A model generated the notes under the pieces. That model ran no database searches. It was not told where the DNA came from and was given only the letters and a program-made list of their open reading frames with translations. The position numbers and the translations under genes are program-made. From an uncultured Bacilli bacterium (GTDB lineage Bacteria; Bacillota_I; Bacilli_A; RF39; UBA660), in contig CAKOPG010000002.1 in the NCBI GenBank assembly GCA_934098745.1, positions 1 to 64,000 on the forward strand: a stretch of 64,000 nt of DNA. Reading direction: 5' to 3'. This document shows positions 27,150-35,747 of the stretch, one piece after another (position 1 is the stretch's first letter; every line of letters begins with the position of its first letter).

Positions 27150-27187
27150 AAAAAGGTACAAATATATTTTGTATCTTTATTTTTTGT
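27150..27187 (+). terminator. terminator after the dehydratase-like pair
   Basis: AAAGGTACAAA, a short AT loop, then TTTGTATCTTT and a T-run. A TATAAT-like element for the next gene follows almost at once. Confidence 0.7.
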
Positions 27188-27220
27188 GGTATAATAAATA
27201 TTGAATAAGAAGGTGGACAT

Positions 27221-27886
27221 ATGGAAGAAATAATATCATTAATATTAATTGCCCTAACTATGTTAACAACATTTTGCTTATATAAAATATTAGATAAAAG
27301 AGGATTATATTTTTCTATGATAATTATGAATCTTATCTCATTTGTTTTAACATTTAAAATATCTACAATTCTTAAACTAAATGTTAACTTAGGTATTATT
27401 CCGCTTCTTGCAACTTTTACAATAATGTATCTCTTTATAATTAAATATGGTTACAAAGAAGTTAAAAATCTTATAATAATCTCATTATATGCCAATGCTA
27501 TTACCAGTTTATTACTAATAACTATGAATTATTTTATTCCTGCTATTACAGAAACAATTTCTATAAATATGCAAGGTGCCTTTGAATATAATTTCAAAAT
27601 ATTGATAACATATCCAATATTTTTATGTTTAAGTCAATATATCACTGTTAAACTTTTTAAATTAATTAAAAGTATTCAAGATAACAATTATATTTGTATT
27701 ATGTTGACATATATTATAACTGCTTTACTTTATACTGTAGTTATGTATATATTATCATATCTAAAAACTATTGATATTGAAGCCTCTATCTTCGTTGGCA
27801 TATCTACCTATATTGTTGGCTTAGCAATTATGATTATTAATTCTATCTTTGTAAATTATTTAACAAGTAAGAAGGTGCAAAAATGA
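27221..27886 (+). CDS. VUT-family membrane protein (possible queuosine-precursor transporter), copy 1
   Basis: The protein has 221 residues with about six hydrophobic membrane segments and a short cytosolic tail TSKKVQK. The pattern of helix 1 (LYKILDKRGLYFSMII), the loop IIKYGYKEVKNLIIIS and the overall length match VUT (YhhQ/DUF165) transporters. In those the loop usually reads EKYGKKEA with a preceding Asp, which is missing here. It overlaps copy 2 by four bases. Substrate is not proven. Confidence 0.65.
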   Translation: MEEIISLILIALTMLTTFCLYKILDKRGLYFSMIIMNLISFVLTFKISTILKLNVNLGIIPLLATFTIMYLFIIKYGYKEVKNLIIISLYANAITSLLLITMNYFIPAITETISINMQGAFEYNFKILITYPIFLCLSQYITVKLFKLIKSIQDNNYICIMLTYIITALLYTVVMYILSYLKTIDIEASIFVGISTYIVGLAIMIINSIFVNYLTSKKVQK

Positions 27887-28545
27887 GAAATATAATCTTA
27901 ATTATTGTTGAAACTATTATATGTTACTTGTCAATGATTATGCTTTATAAAAAGTTTAAAACTGATGGCTTATATGTATATGGTATTATTTGCACATTCA
28001 TGTCATGTATCATGAGCTTAAAACAAATAGATCTCATGAATATATCTGTTCCTCTTGGTTTTGGAGTAACAACAAGCCTAGTTCTTGCCGGAAATTTAAT
28101 AACCCAAAAAAGAGGCCCAGCAGAATTAAAAACCTATATATTATTAATTTTAATTACTTTCTTAGTGAGTTGTTGTTTCCTTAATTTATCTGGCATAATG
28201 GAAAGTAGTAAATATAATGAATATGCCAACAAAGCCTATGATAGTATTTTTAAATATAATTTACGTATATATATAGCTTTAATCATATCTACCATTACTA
28301 GTATTTTCTTAAGTAGTAAACTCTATTATTTACTAAAAAGATTACAAAATAAAATTATTCTTAGTAATATCTTTTCCTTTATAATAATTGAATTATTAGA
28401 AAATATATTATTTATTTTAATAGCTTATCTCTTTACACAAGATGTCATCAATATTGTACTATGTATTATATTTAGATATATGATAAAAACCATTATTGGA
28501 ATATTTGGAACTATTCCTATATATATATCAAACAAAATAAATTAA
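27883..28545 (+). CDS. VUT-family membrane protein, copy 2
   Basis: The protein has 220 residues, of the same architecture as the preceding gene: MIMLYKKFKTDGLYVYGII at helix 1-2 and LVLAGNLITQKRGPAELKTYIL at the family loop. The two are diverged but clearly related, so this is an old tandem duplication and they may form a heterodimer. The ATG overlaps the preceding stop. An S24-type regulator follows 16 bases later. Confidence 0.65.
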   Translation: MRNIILIIVETIICYLSMIMLYKKFKTDGLYVYGIICTFMSCIMSLKQIDLMNISVPLGFGVTTSLVLAGNLITQKRGPAELKTYILLILITFLVSCCFLNLSGIMESSKYNEYANKAYDSIFKYNLRIYIALIISTITSIFLSSKLYYLLKRLQNKIILSNIFSFIIIELLENILFILIAYLFTQDVINIVLCIIFRYMIKTIIGIFGTIPIYISNKIN

Positions 28546-28561
28546 AGAAGGAGTAAACCAT

Positions 28562-29227
28562 ATGAGAACAAGAAAAAAAGAATTAATAAGTGATGATTTA
28601 AAACCCGTAGTTGGGAAATTAATTAAAGATAATCGCATAAAATATAACTATTCACTTGAAGACCTCTCTAAGGCCCTAAATCATCAAAAAAATCGCCAAA
28701 CATTACACAAATATGAAAGTGGTATGTTAAATATTCCTTATGACTTGTTTTTTGAAATTTGTAACATTTTTAATATTGATACTTCTATTTTAAATGAAGT
28801 TAATATCAGTGATGACGAAAAAAAATTACTAGAAAACAAATTTATTAAAAATTATGTTAAAAGTACACGTACTGATAACAATTTAACTAATAAATTTGAA
28901 AAAATAATCAATACTTATAAAAATGCTAGTTATGAACCCCTTATTGGAAAGTCAGAAATATCGGTAAAAATATTAGATGATTCCATGGCTCCATATTACT
29001 TAAAAAATGATCATATATATTTTAAAAAACAAGATGATTATAAAAATGGTGATGACATAATTATAGCTACTAAAAGTAATATTCTATCCGTTAGGAAGCT
29101 ATATAAATATCCTAAAGGTATCATATTACAAGCAATGAATCCTAAATACCCTAGTTTAAATGTTAATATTATTTCTCCAGATATGATTTTAGGAAAAGTA
29201 ATTGCTATTCATAGAGAAGTCAAATAA
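28562..29227 (+). CDS. XRE-family regulator with S24 (LexA-like) peptidase domain
   Basis: The protein has 221 residues. An N-terminal helix-turn-helix (IKDNRIKYNYSLEDLSKALNHQKNRQTLHKYESG) is joined to a C-terminal S24 domain with the nucleophile Ser in ILDDSMAPYYL and the general-base Lys in LSVRKLYKY. The Ala-Gly self-cleavage site usual in LexA and phage repressors is not visible. It has a good ribosome site (AAGGAG) and lies at the end of the membrane-protein operon, which it may control. It could also be a relic phage repressor, though no phage genes surround it. Confidence 0.85.
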   Translation: MRTRKKELISDDLKPVVGKLIKDNRIKYNYSLEDLSKALNHQKNRQTLHKYESGMLNIPYDLFFEICNIFNIDTSILNEVNISDDEKKLLENKFIKNYVKSTRTDNNLTNKFEKIINTYKNASYEPLIGKSEISVKILDDSMAPYYLKNDHIYFKKQDDYKNGDDIIIATKSNILSVRKLYKYPKGIILQAMNPKYPSLNVNIISPDMILGKVIAIHREVK

Positions 29228-29248
29228 CAATTTATAATATTATCTATA

Positions 29249-29272
29249 AAAATGCCTAATCAGCATTTTTTT
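29249..29272 (+). terminator. terminator of the S24 regulator gene
   Basis: AAAATGC, a 7-base loop, GCATTTTTTT. Confidence 0.75.
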
Positions 29273-29282
29273 AAATCCTAAA

Positions 29283-29307
29283 AAAACAACCTATAATTGG
29301 TTGTTTT
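29283..29307 (-). terminator. terminator of hup
   Basis: The minus strand reads AAAACAACC, an AT loop, GGTTGTTTTTT, 13 bases past the hup stop. Confidence 0.8.
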
Positions 29308-29319
29308 ATCTATAAAAGA

Positions 29320-29592
29320 CTAATTTAAAGCATCTTTTAATTTGTTTCCAGCTTTGAAACCAGGTACTACTCTAGCAGCAATCTTAACTTCTTCACCAGT
29401 TTGTGGATTTCTACCAGTTCTAGCAGCTCTCTCTTTAGCAGAGAAAGTTCCAAAACCAACTAAAGTAACTTTTCCTTCCTTTTTTAATCCTTCTGTTACA
29501 CCTTCTAACATAGCATCTAATGCTCTAGTAGCATCAGCCTTTGTTAAATCAGCTTTTTCAGCAATGTATTCAACTAAACATGCTTTTGTCAT
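29320..29592 (-). CDS. hup: DNA-binding protein HU
   Basis: Histone-like dimeric DNA-bending protein, 90 residues. Family signature [26 protein letters not shown] is complete, including the Pro at the DNA-intercalating arm tip. GGAGGTAATT precedes the start. Confidence 0.98.
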   Translation of the reverse strand: MTKACLVEYIAEKADLTKADATRALDAMLEGVTEGLKKEGKVTLVGFGTFSAKERAARTGRNPQTGEEVKIAARVVPGFKAGNKLKDALN

Positions 29593-29689
29593 TTTTAATT
29601 ACCTCCGTTTTCTATTTAAGCAAGACATCATCTATGCTTACAAATATACAATAACATGAATTTCTTTTAAAATCAATACTTTATCAAAA

Positions 29690-29715
29690 AAAAGCCTTAT
29701 TTTAAGACTCTTTTT
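29690..29715 (-). terminator. terminator of spoIVA
   Basis: On the minus strand AAGAGTCTTA, a short loop and TAAGGCTTTTTTTT. Confidence 0.75.
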
Positions 29716-29743
29716 TAATCCTTATTTACATATAGTGTCTAAC

Positions 29744-31213
29744 TTATAAAACAATTGCAATCATTGTCGAACTTCCCTTATTAATTATCTTAGTTAATGT
29801 TTGACATAATTTATATCTTACTGATTCAGGCATCATAGCTAGTTTAGCTTGAATTCCTTCTTGGACGATAACATCAAGGCTTCTACCAAATATTTCACTT
29901 TTCCAAATATCAGTATTTTTACTATTATCAGTTAAATAACTAATTAGTTCCTTACTCTGCATTTCACTTCCTATAATCGGTTCAAAGGTAGATTCCACAT
30001 CAACTTTAATCATATGTATTGATGGTGCTTTAGCTTTAAGTTTAACCCCATATCTACCACCTTGTTTAATAATTTCTGGAGTTTCTAACTTCATGTCAGC
30101 CAAAGTAGGAGAAGCAATTCCATATCCAGTTTGTTTTACTGTTTTTAAAGCACTTTTAATTTGATCATATTCAGTTTTAGTTTCATTAAAATCTTGGAAT
30201 AAATATAATAAATCTGCTTTAGAAGACACATCTATATTTATAATTTCTCTTAATACTTGATTATATAATTCATCCGGCGCTGATAAATTAATTGTAACTT
30301 CCCCTGTTGAAGTATCAACTTCCGATAGATATGACTTATTAATGTATTCACAATCATTAAAGAAATCTGTAATTGAATTAACATCTCTTATTTTATCAAT
30401 AGATAAAACACTTTCCTTAATCTTATCTATATAACATTTCTTTACATAATGATCTGGTTTTAATATAGAAATCCAATCCGGAATATTTACTTTAACTTCT
30501 ACTACTGGGAATTCATATAATGCTTCTTTTAATATATTATACATATCCCTTTCTTGCATCATTTCCACATTAATAGGAAGTACCGGAACATTGTATTTTA
30601 CCTTTAATTCATCTGTTAAACTAATAGCACTATCCGCAGAAGGATTAGCTGTATTTAAAAGGACAATATAAGGTTTTCCTATTTCCTTAAGTTCATTAAT
30701 AACAGTCTCTTCTGCCTCGACATAATCATTTCTTTTAAATTCTCCAAATGATCCATCTGAAGTAACCACAATTCCAATCGTAGAATGTTCCTTAATAACC
30801 TTTTCCGTTCCAATTTCTGCTGCCTCTACAAAAGGAATAGGTTCACTATACCAAGGAGTCATAACATACCTAGGACCATTTTCATCGTCAACTCCTTTAG
30901 CATCATTAATTACATATCCCACACAATCAATCATTTTAATATTTGCTGAAAATTCATCAATTGTAATTTTAGCAGCATTAGCAGGTACAAATTTTGGTTC
31001 CGTAGTCATAATCATTTTTCCACTAGCAGCTTGTGGTAATTCATCTAAAGCCCTTTTTCTTTCAAATTCATCTTTAATATTAGGAATTACCATGTTCTCC
31101 ATAAATCTACGAATAAAAGTTGATTTACCTGTTCTAACAGCTCCGACAACACCTAAATATATATCTCCGCCCGTTCTCATCGCAATATTTTTAATAACAT
31201 CTATTTTTTCCAT
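29744..31213 (-). CDS. spoIVA: stage IV sporulation protein A
   Basis: Morphogenetic ATPase that polymerises around the forespore and anchors the spore coat. The protein has 489 residues. It starts MEKIDVIKNIAMRTGGDIYLGVVGAVRTGKSTF, with Walker A GAVRTGKST, and keeps AASGKMIMTTEPKFVPANAA, the Walker B-like MIDCVGY and the long C-terminal region. I chose the ATG at 31213 (after GAGAGGG) over a TTG at 31231. It is a single gene between hup and the NUDIX operon. SpoIVA is found only in spore-forming lineages or their recent descendants. Confidence 0.96.
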   Translation of the reverse strand: MEKIDVIKNIAMRTGGDIYLGVVGAVRTGKSTFIRRFMENMVIPNIKDEFERKRALDELPQAASGKMIMTTEPKFVPANAAKITIDEFSANIKMIDCVGYVINDAKGVDDENGPRYVMTPWYSEPIPFVEAAEIGTEKVIKEHSTIGIVVTSDGSFGEFKRNDYVEAEETVINELKEIGKPYIVLLNTANPSADSAISLTDELKVKYNVPVLPINVEMMQERDMYNILKEALYEFPVVEVKVNIPDWISILKPDHYVKKCYIDKIKESVLSIDKIRDVNSITDFFNDCEYINKSYLSEVDTSTGEVTINLSAPDELYNQVLREIINIDVSSKADLLYLFQDFNETKTEYDQIKSALKTVKQTGYGIASPTLADMKLETPEIIKQGGRYGVKLKAKAPSIHMIKVDVESTFEPIIGSEMQSKELISYLTDNSKNTDIWKSEIFGRSLDVIVQEGIQAKLAMMPESVRYKLCQTLTKIINKGSSTMIAIVL

Positions 31214-31271
31214 TAATTTCCCTCTCTTCAATAAATACTATGTTAACATCTTTAATATATTCAAAAAAACA

Positions 31272-31297
31272 AAAAAAAGATGAACAATTAATTCATC
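31272..31297 (-). terminator. terminator of the NUDIX operon
   Basis: On the minus strand AAGATGAA, a 7-base loop, TTCATCTTTTTTTT, with the left arm inside the last codons of the NUDIX gene. Confidence 0.8.
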
Positions 31298-31824
31298 TTA
31301 TCTAAATAATATTCAAGTATTTTTTCATCTCTTTTAACCATAAATTTAGTTTTATATAAATCATCATATTTACTACCTTTTAAATCATCAAAACAATTCT
31401 TAATAAGTTGTAATGCTTCATTTATGTCAACCCATATAACAGTAGTATCTTCATCACTCTCTTTTTCTGTTAAATGTAAAATTCCTGTATCGTCAACTAC
31501 TTTACCAACAAATACGTGAGATATTTGTTTAAAATTATTCTTGTTTTTTTCCTCTATTGCCGTACCTAAATATTCGGATATCCTAATATTACAGCCAGTT
31601 TCTTCAAGGGCTTCTCGTATAAATGCTTCTTTTGGTATTTCCCCATCTTCTACTCCTCCACCAGGTAGTTTATATTCATTCTTTTGCCTTTTGTTAATTA
31701 CTGCAATTTTACCATCATTATTAAAAATAATTCCTCTGGCACCCACTCTTATTACTGGGTTATCTAACTTTCTATAGTCTAACCCAAAATCCTTATCACT
31801 AACTAATAAAATTTCCTTTTCCAT
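31288..31824 (-). CDS. NUDIX hydrolase
   Basis: The protein has 178 residues. The Nudix box is intact: GGGVEDGEIPKEAFIREALEETG (positions near 55-77). Such enzymes cleave nucleoside diphosphates linked to another moiety. The context (last gene of a four-gene operon with two HAD domains and two dehydrogenase-like proteins) suggests metabolite clean-up, but the substrate cannot be read from the sequence. It starts 2 bases after the preceding gene. Confidence 0.9.
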   Translation of the reverse strand: MEKEILLVSDKDFGLDYRKLDNPVIRVGARGIIFNNDGKIAVINKRQKNEYKLPGGGVEDGEIPKEAFIREALEETGCNIRISEYLGTAIEEKNKNNFKQISHVFVGKVVDDTGILHLTEKESDEDTTVIWVDINEALQLIKNCFDDLKGSKYDDLYKTKFMVKRDEKILEYYLDKMN

Positions 31825-31826
31825 AA

Positions 31827-32816
31827 CTATCTCCTAGTATTTATTTCATATACCCTTTTTAATACTTCTCCAACCCCATTATTAATACGATCATAACTAA
31901 TGATGCTACTTCCATTAACAAATCTTTTTCTATCTATAGGACTTGCAAAATAACCCGCAACTCTTTGCATACTAAGGTCATTATAATCATTTCCAATGGC
32001 TAAAACGTCATTCGTAGATATATCCAAATAATTACATAGATTGATTATTCCACTTCCTTTAGAAACTCCAAAATTATTTACAGAAAACCAAGGTGTCTCA
32101 TTTCTTTCACCATAAGAAATAAAATCTTCACATTGATTACCCAAAGTAACTTTGCCACTGAAAGAACCTAATATATTATCTTTTAACATTTGTAATTTTA
32201 CAAATCTGATAGCTCTAGTTAAACGGCGTATTTCTATTTGACTTAAATCATCTAACTTTCTAGAACATATAAGTTTATAAACTAATTCTTCGCCAACAAA
32301 CTGACTAACAATATCTGCATAACGTATAATTTCTCTCTTTAAAAGGAAATAACAAAAGTTTTCATCTATATTAGCTTTCTTTTGACTAATATGCCATTGT
32401 AAAACATCAAGTGAAGATAAATCATCATCACTAGTAATAATTTTCGCATTTTTATTATATTCATTGTATGTATTTGATAACTCTCCATCTCCAAAACCTA
32501 TAATAACATTATGTTCTGGGTGACACATCTCAAAAATACTATTTAAAATATCTTTATCTAAATAACTAGCACTAATTACTTTATCATTTTCTCTATCATA
32601 TACATCTGCTCCATTTGAAGATATTACATATTTAGAAGCATTAACTTCTTTACTAATTTCTTTTGTTATAAATCTAGGCAATCCACTAGTTATTACCACA
32701 GGAATATCCGCATCTTTTAATCTTTTTAAATATTCTTCTGTCATTTCTGATAAAGATCCATCAATATTTTTTAAAGTTCCTTCAATATCAACAAAAACAG
32801 CTTTAATTTCTCTCAT
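31827..32816 (-). CDS. HAD-superfamily (Cof-type, HAD-IIB) hydrolase with DIEGT motif
   Basis: The protein has 329 residues. Motif I reads VFVDIEGTL where nearly all HAD phosphatases have DxDGT; the second Asp is Glu. Motif II is VVITSGLPR, and motif IV is AIGNDYNDLSM, both typical of the Cof/IIB group with its cap domain. The Glu may keep acid/base activity or change the specificity. It overlaps the end of the LDH-HAD gene by 14 bases and lies 2 bases before the NUDIX gene. Confidence 0.85.
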   Translation of the reverse strand: MREIKAVFVDIEGTLKNIDGSLSEMTEEYLKRLKDADIPVVITSGLPRFITKEISKEVNASKYVISSNGADVYDRENDKVISASYLDKDILNSIFEMCHPEHNVIIGFGDGELSNTYNEYNKNAKIITSDDDLSSLDVLQWHISQKKANIDENFCYFLLKREIIRYADIVSQFVGEELVYKLICSRKLDDLSQIEIRRLTRAIRFVKLQMLKDNILGSFSGKVTLGNQCEDFISYGERNETPWFSVNNFGVSKGSGIINLCNYLDISTNDVLAIGNDYNDLSMQRVAGYFASPIDRKRFVNGSSIISYDRINNGVGEVLKRVYEINTRR

Positions 32817-34254
32817 TTATAATTAACCTCCATAATTCATCAAACCCCGTAATCTTTTTAACTCTTTTATCTAAAGACTCATTATTGGCATTTTCCATCA
32901 TATATACTTTAACATTCTTAAGTTTAGCTACATCTTGACAATTACTATCCATATCATCAATAAATATATCTACTTTTTCTTTTAGACAAACCTCATCTTT
33001 TTTTAAAGATTCCACAATTAACTTAGAAAAAGGAATTTTATGTTTTCTCAACCAATTATATGTATATTCATATGGATTATTATAATATTTTGCTTTTCTA
33101 GCAGTAATGATAATAACTAAATATCCTTCATCTATGCATTTTTTAAAAACTTTACGTGCATTTTTTCTAATTTTAGCATTATCAACAACATGAAGACGTT
33201 CTTCTTTAAAAAACTTTTCCTTTGTTTCTTTACTCCATCCAAACTTTTCACCCATAAAATATTCATCTTCTTTAATAATTCCCGTTCCTCCGATTTTTTT
33301 ATCAAATTCTTTAGCCTTTATTAACATATCATCATATATATCGGTAATCGTATCATCTAAATCTATTCCTATAATTTTGCCAGAAACAAAAATTTCATAT
33401 TCACTTTTAATTTTTTCAATACAATCAATAACAATATTTCTCTCATTTTGTCTATTAAGTGGCGTAATCATATCCTTATCGAAATGACAAAGACAACTAT
33501 AGGCCACGCCTATTTCATTATCATAAGTACTAACTATTAAATTTTTTGTCTCTTTTAATAATAAACAATTAATTATTTCAAGAGCAACCATACAAACTCC
33601 ATAATTTGTATATCCTTTTAAAGAAACAATTTCAAGTGGTATATTATTCACATAATTAGCAATATCATTTTTTTCCTGAGAATTTAAAGTAATTTTTTTC
33701 TTATTTATTAAAATTTTATCTAATTGCATTACCTGCGTAGCTCCATGCTCCCCAATAATTTGCGTATCTATCATAGATATATTATAACCCTTGTTTTCTG
33801 CCAGAAAATATTTTAAGCGATAATTATCAAGAAGAGTTCCGCTTCCCAAAACCTTTTCCGTATACTTATAATTTTTTGCAATATAAGTAGTAATAACATC
33901 ATTTGGGTTTGACAAAACTAAAACATATCCCTTAAATTTAGTTTTATTAATTTCCTCAACAATATTTCTAATCATATAAAAACTATTTCTTAGAAAAGCT
34001 TTTCTATTACTACTATTTTTAATACCACAAGCAATCACAATCATATCACAGTCATCTATATCATTATAACTACCTAAATATATCTTCTTTTCTTTAAATA
34101 AACAATGTCTAAAATCTTCAACATTTCCTTTACCACGCGCTTCGTGATTATCAATAAGTACTATTTCTAATTCTTCTTTAAATCCATTAAGCAAAGTATA
34201 TATTAAAGTACTGCCAACGTTTCCGCCACCAATAATTGCAACCTTATTTTTCAT
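32803..34254 (-). CDS. lactate/malate dehydrogenase-like domain fused to HAD 5'-nucleotidase domain
   Basis: The protein has 483 residues. Residues 1-285 are LDH/MDH-like: GGGNVGST (9-16), the substrate Arg in LLDNYRLKYFLAE (R146) and catalytic His in IIGEHGA (H170). Residues 290-483 are a HAD domain of the NT5C deoxyribonucleotidase type, with DLDDTITD (298-305), IIITARK and the acidic motif VDIFIDDMDSN. The sequence is open throughout, so this is a real fusion. I chose the ATG at 34254 (MKNKVAIIGG) over a TTG at 34308. It overlaps the upstream oxidoreductase by 11 bases. The substrate is unknown. Confidence 0.85.
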   Translation of the reverse strand: MKNKVAIIGGGNVGSTLIYTLLNGFKEELEIVLIDNHEARGKGNVEDFRHCLFKEKKIYLGSYNDIDDCDMIVIACGIKNSSNRKAFLRNSFYMIRNIVEEINKTKFKGYVLVLSNPNDVITTYIAKNYKYTEKVLGSGTLLDNYRLKYFLAENKGYNISMIDTQIIGEHGATQVMQLDKILINKKKITLNSQEKNDIANYVNNIPLEIVSLKGYTNYGVCMVALEIINCLLLKETKNLIVSTYDNEIGVAYSCLCHFDKDMITPLNRQNERNIVIDCIEKIKSEYEIFVSGKIIGIDLDDTITDIYDDMLIKAKEFDKKIGGTGIIKEDEYFMGEKFGWSKETKEKFFKEERLHVVDNAKIRKNARKVFKKCIDEGYLVIIITARKAKYYNNPYEYTYNWLRKHKIPFSKLIVESLKKDEVCLKEKVDIFIDDMDSNCQDVAKLKNVKVYMMENANNESLDKRVKKITGFDELWRLIINERN

Positions 34255-35653
34255 AATAATCTTTCCAATCAAAATTAATTTTACCTTTATTAGAAGCAAT
34301 AGCCTCACACATTTTTTCTAGCAACAAAATACTCTTTTGATGTTCTAGTAAATCAGAAGTTCTTTTTTCAGTAAATAAAAAGTTATAAAAACATCTTTCC
34401 CTAGCTTTCTCATTATTACCTAAAAATTCAGTTTCACTTTTCATTGTTAAATCTTTAATACTTATTTTTTCAAAAGGTTTACCTGCAATAATTTTTTCAT
34501 TTCTAAAAATATAAATATCAAAATGGTTTAAACCACCAACATCATACTCATTAATTTTTCTTTGATCATTAATTTCTTGTGCTTGATAACTATGAATTTG
34601 CACATTCATAAGAGGTCCAACTTGTATATTTATTCTCTCATGTCTTACTCTACCATTAGATTTATATGTATCAATAGGTAATTCCACCCAGCTTCTTCTA
34701 GAATAGCCACTTTGCATTAAATTAAATGAACAATTAGTTATAATATCATTTCCTTTTTTAAAATCCATTATAGCATGAATATCTAATTCTCCAAAATCAT
34801 TAACTAAATTTTTTTCATTAAATATCTTATCAAATTTATTCGTATTCATGTAATTGTGATAAAAATTATTATCAATATTGTTCATAAAATCTTTTGGTCT
34901 ATATGTAGTTGTATATAAAGATACATTGTCAATATCTTTTCCAATATTATCATTGCATTTAATTAGCCAAGATAACAAATCGACAAAATGATATCCACTA
35001 TGAAATAATTTACCATATCCATATTTATATGGATGATTTTCCCTATAAAAAAACTCATCTGGCATATTCCACATTCCATCACAATGATATATATCAATAT
35101 AGGTGACAGGAATACCATATTTATTGACAACCTCACTAATTAAATCTTTAACATAATTATAGCCCTTATGAAATCTTCTTTGACATTGAATTACAAACTT
35201 CATTTTATCGTAATGTTTTTTATATAAATTACATAATTCCAAATACTCAGTTTCGATTTTTTTACTTTGATTAATATTATTAATCGCATCTATTGGCGCA
35301 GTAATTGGTTTATCCATTAAAATATTAATATTCAATGCAATTAAAAATTTAGAATACGCAAAATGAGATTTTGGTTCCGTTGAAATAATTGCATATTTAA
35401 TATTTTCTTCGTTAATAATTTTTTTCAAGTCATTCTGTACTACCGAAGATAATTCTAAATTGTCTGCATCCTTGTCATCAATCAAATAAAGTTTTGAAGA
35501 AATATTGTTTTTGCTCAAAAATAATTTAAGTTCTTCTTCTTTTTTCCTTAAATCAACTATTACTTTTGGTTCAATATTATACTTCTTAAATAAAGCTATA
35601 TATATTCTTTTCGCATGTGGTCCTAATCCTATTAAAATAACGTTTTTATCCAC
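34244..35653 (-). CDS. Gfo/Idh/MocA-type oxidoreductase
   Basis: The protein has 469 residues, long for the family (usually 330-400). An N-terminal Rossmann domain (NVILIGLGPHAKR) is followed by the family's Lys-Pro motif as MDKPITAP and the HxxDxxxWL helix as HSGYHFVDLLSWL. The C-terminal half includes YHCDGMWNMPDEF and a long region of unassigned sequence. Start GTG at 35653 follows GGTGAT; TTG 35668 and GTG 35665 are alternatives. It is the first gene of a tight operon with the LDH-HAD fusion, the HAD hydrolase and NUDIX genes. A role in sugar or polyol metabolism is typical of the family. Confidence 0.8.
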   Translation of the reverse strand: MDKNVILIGLGPHAKRIYIALFKKYNIEPKVIVDLRKKEEELKLFLSKNNISSKLYLIDDKDADNLELSSVVQNDLKKIINEENIKYAIISTEPKSHFAYSKFLIALNINILMDKPITAPIDAINNINQSKKIETEYLELCNLYKKHYDKMKFVIQCQRRFHKGYNYVKDLISEVVNKYGIPVTYIDIYHCDGMWNMPDEFFYRENHPYKYGYGKLFHSGYHFVDLLSWLIKCNDNIGKDIDNVSLYTTTYRPKDFMNNIDNNFYHNYMNTNKFDKIFNEKNLVNDFGELDIHAIMDFKKGNDIITNCSFNLMQSGYSRRSWVELPIDTYKSNGRVRHERINIQVGPLMNVQIHSYQAQEINDQRKINEYDVGGLNHFDIYIFRNEKIIAGKPFEKISIKDLTMKSETEFLGNNEKARERCFYNFLFTEKRTSDLLEHQKSILLLEKMCEAIASNKGKINFDWKDYYEK

Positions 35654-35715
35654 TTTTTCAATCACCAATCCTATATTATCATATTCTGATTTTCAAGTCA
35701 ATTTATTATTTAATT

Positions 35716-35747
35716 AAAAAAGTAAATTCATTAAAGAATCTACTTTT
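35716..35747 (-). terminator. terminator of uvrA
   Basis: On the minus strand AAAAGTAGATTC, a 6-base loop, GAATTTACTTTTTT with one mismatch; the left arm starts within two bases of the stop codon. Confidence 0.75.

Noticed and set aside
28562..29227. Prophage marked by the S24 repressor-like gene
   Set aside because: No integrase, structural or lysis genes surround it and the neighbours are core or metabolic genes.
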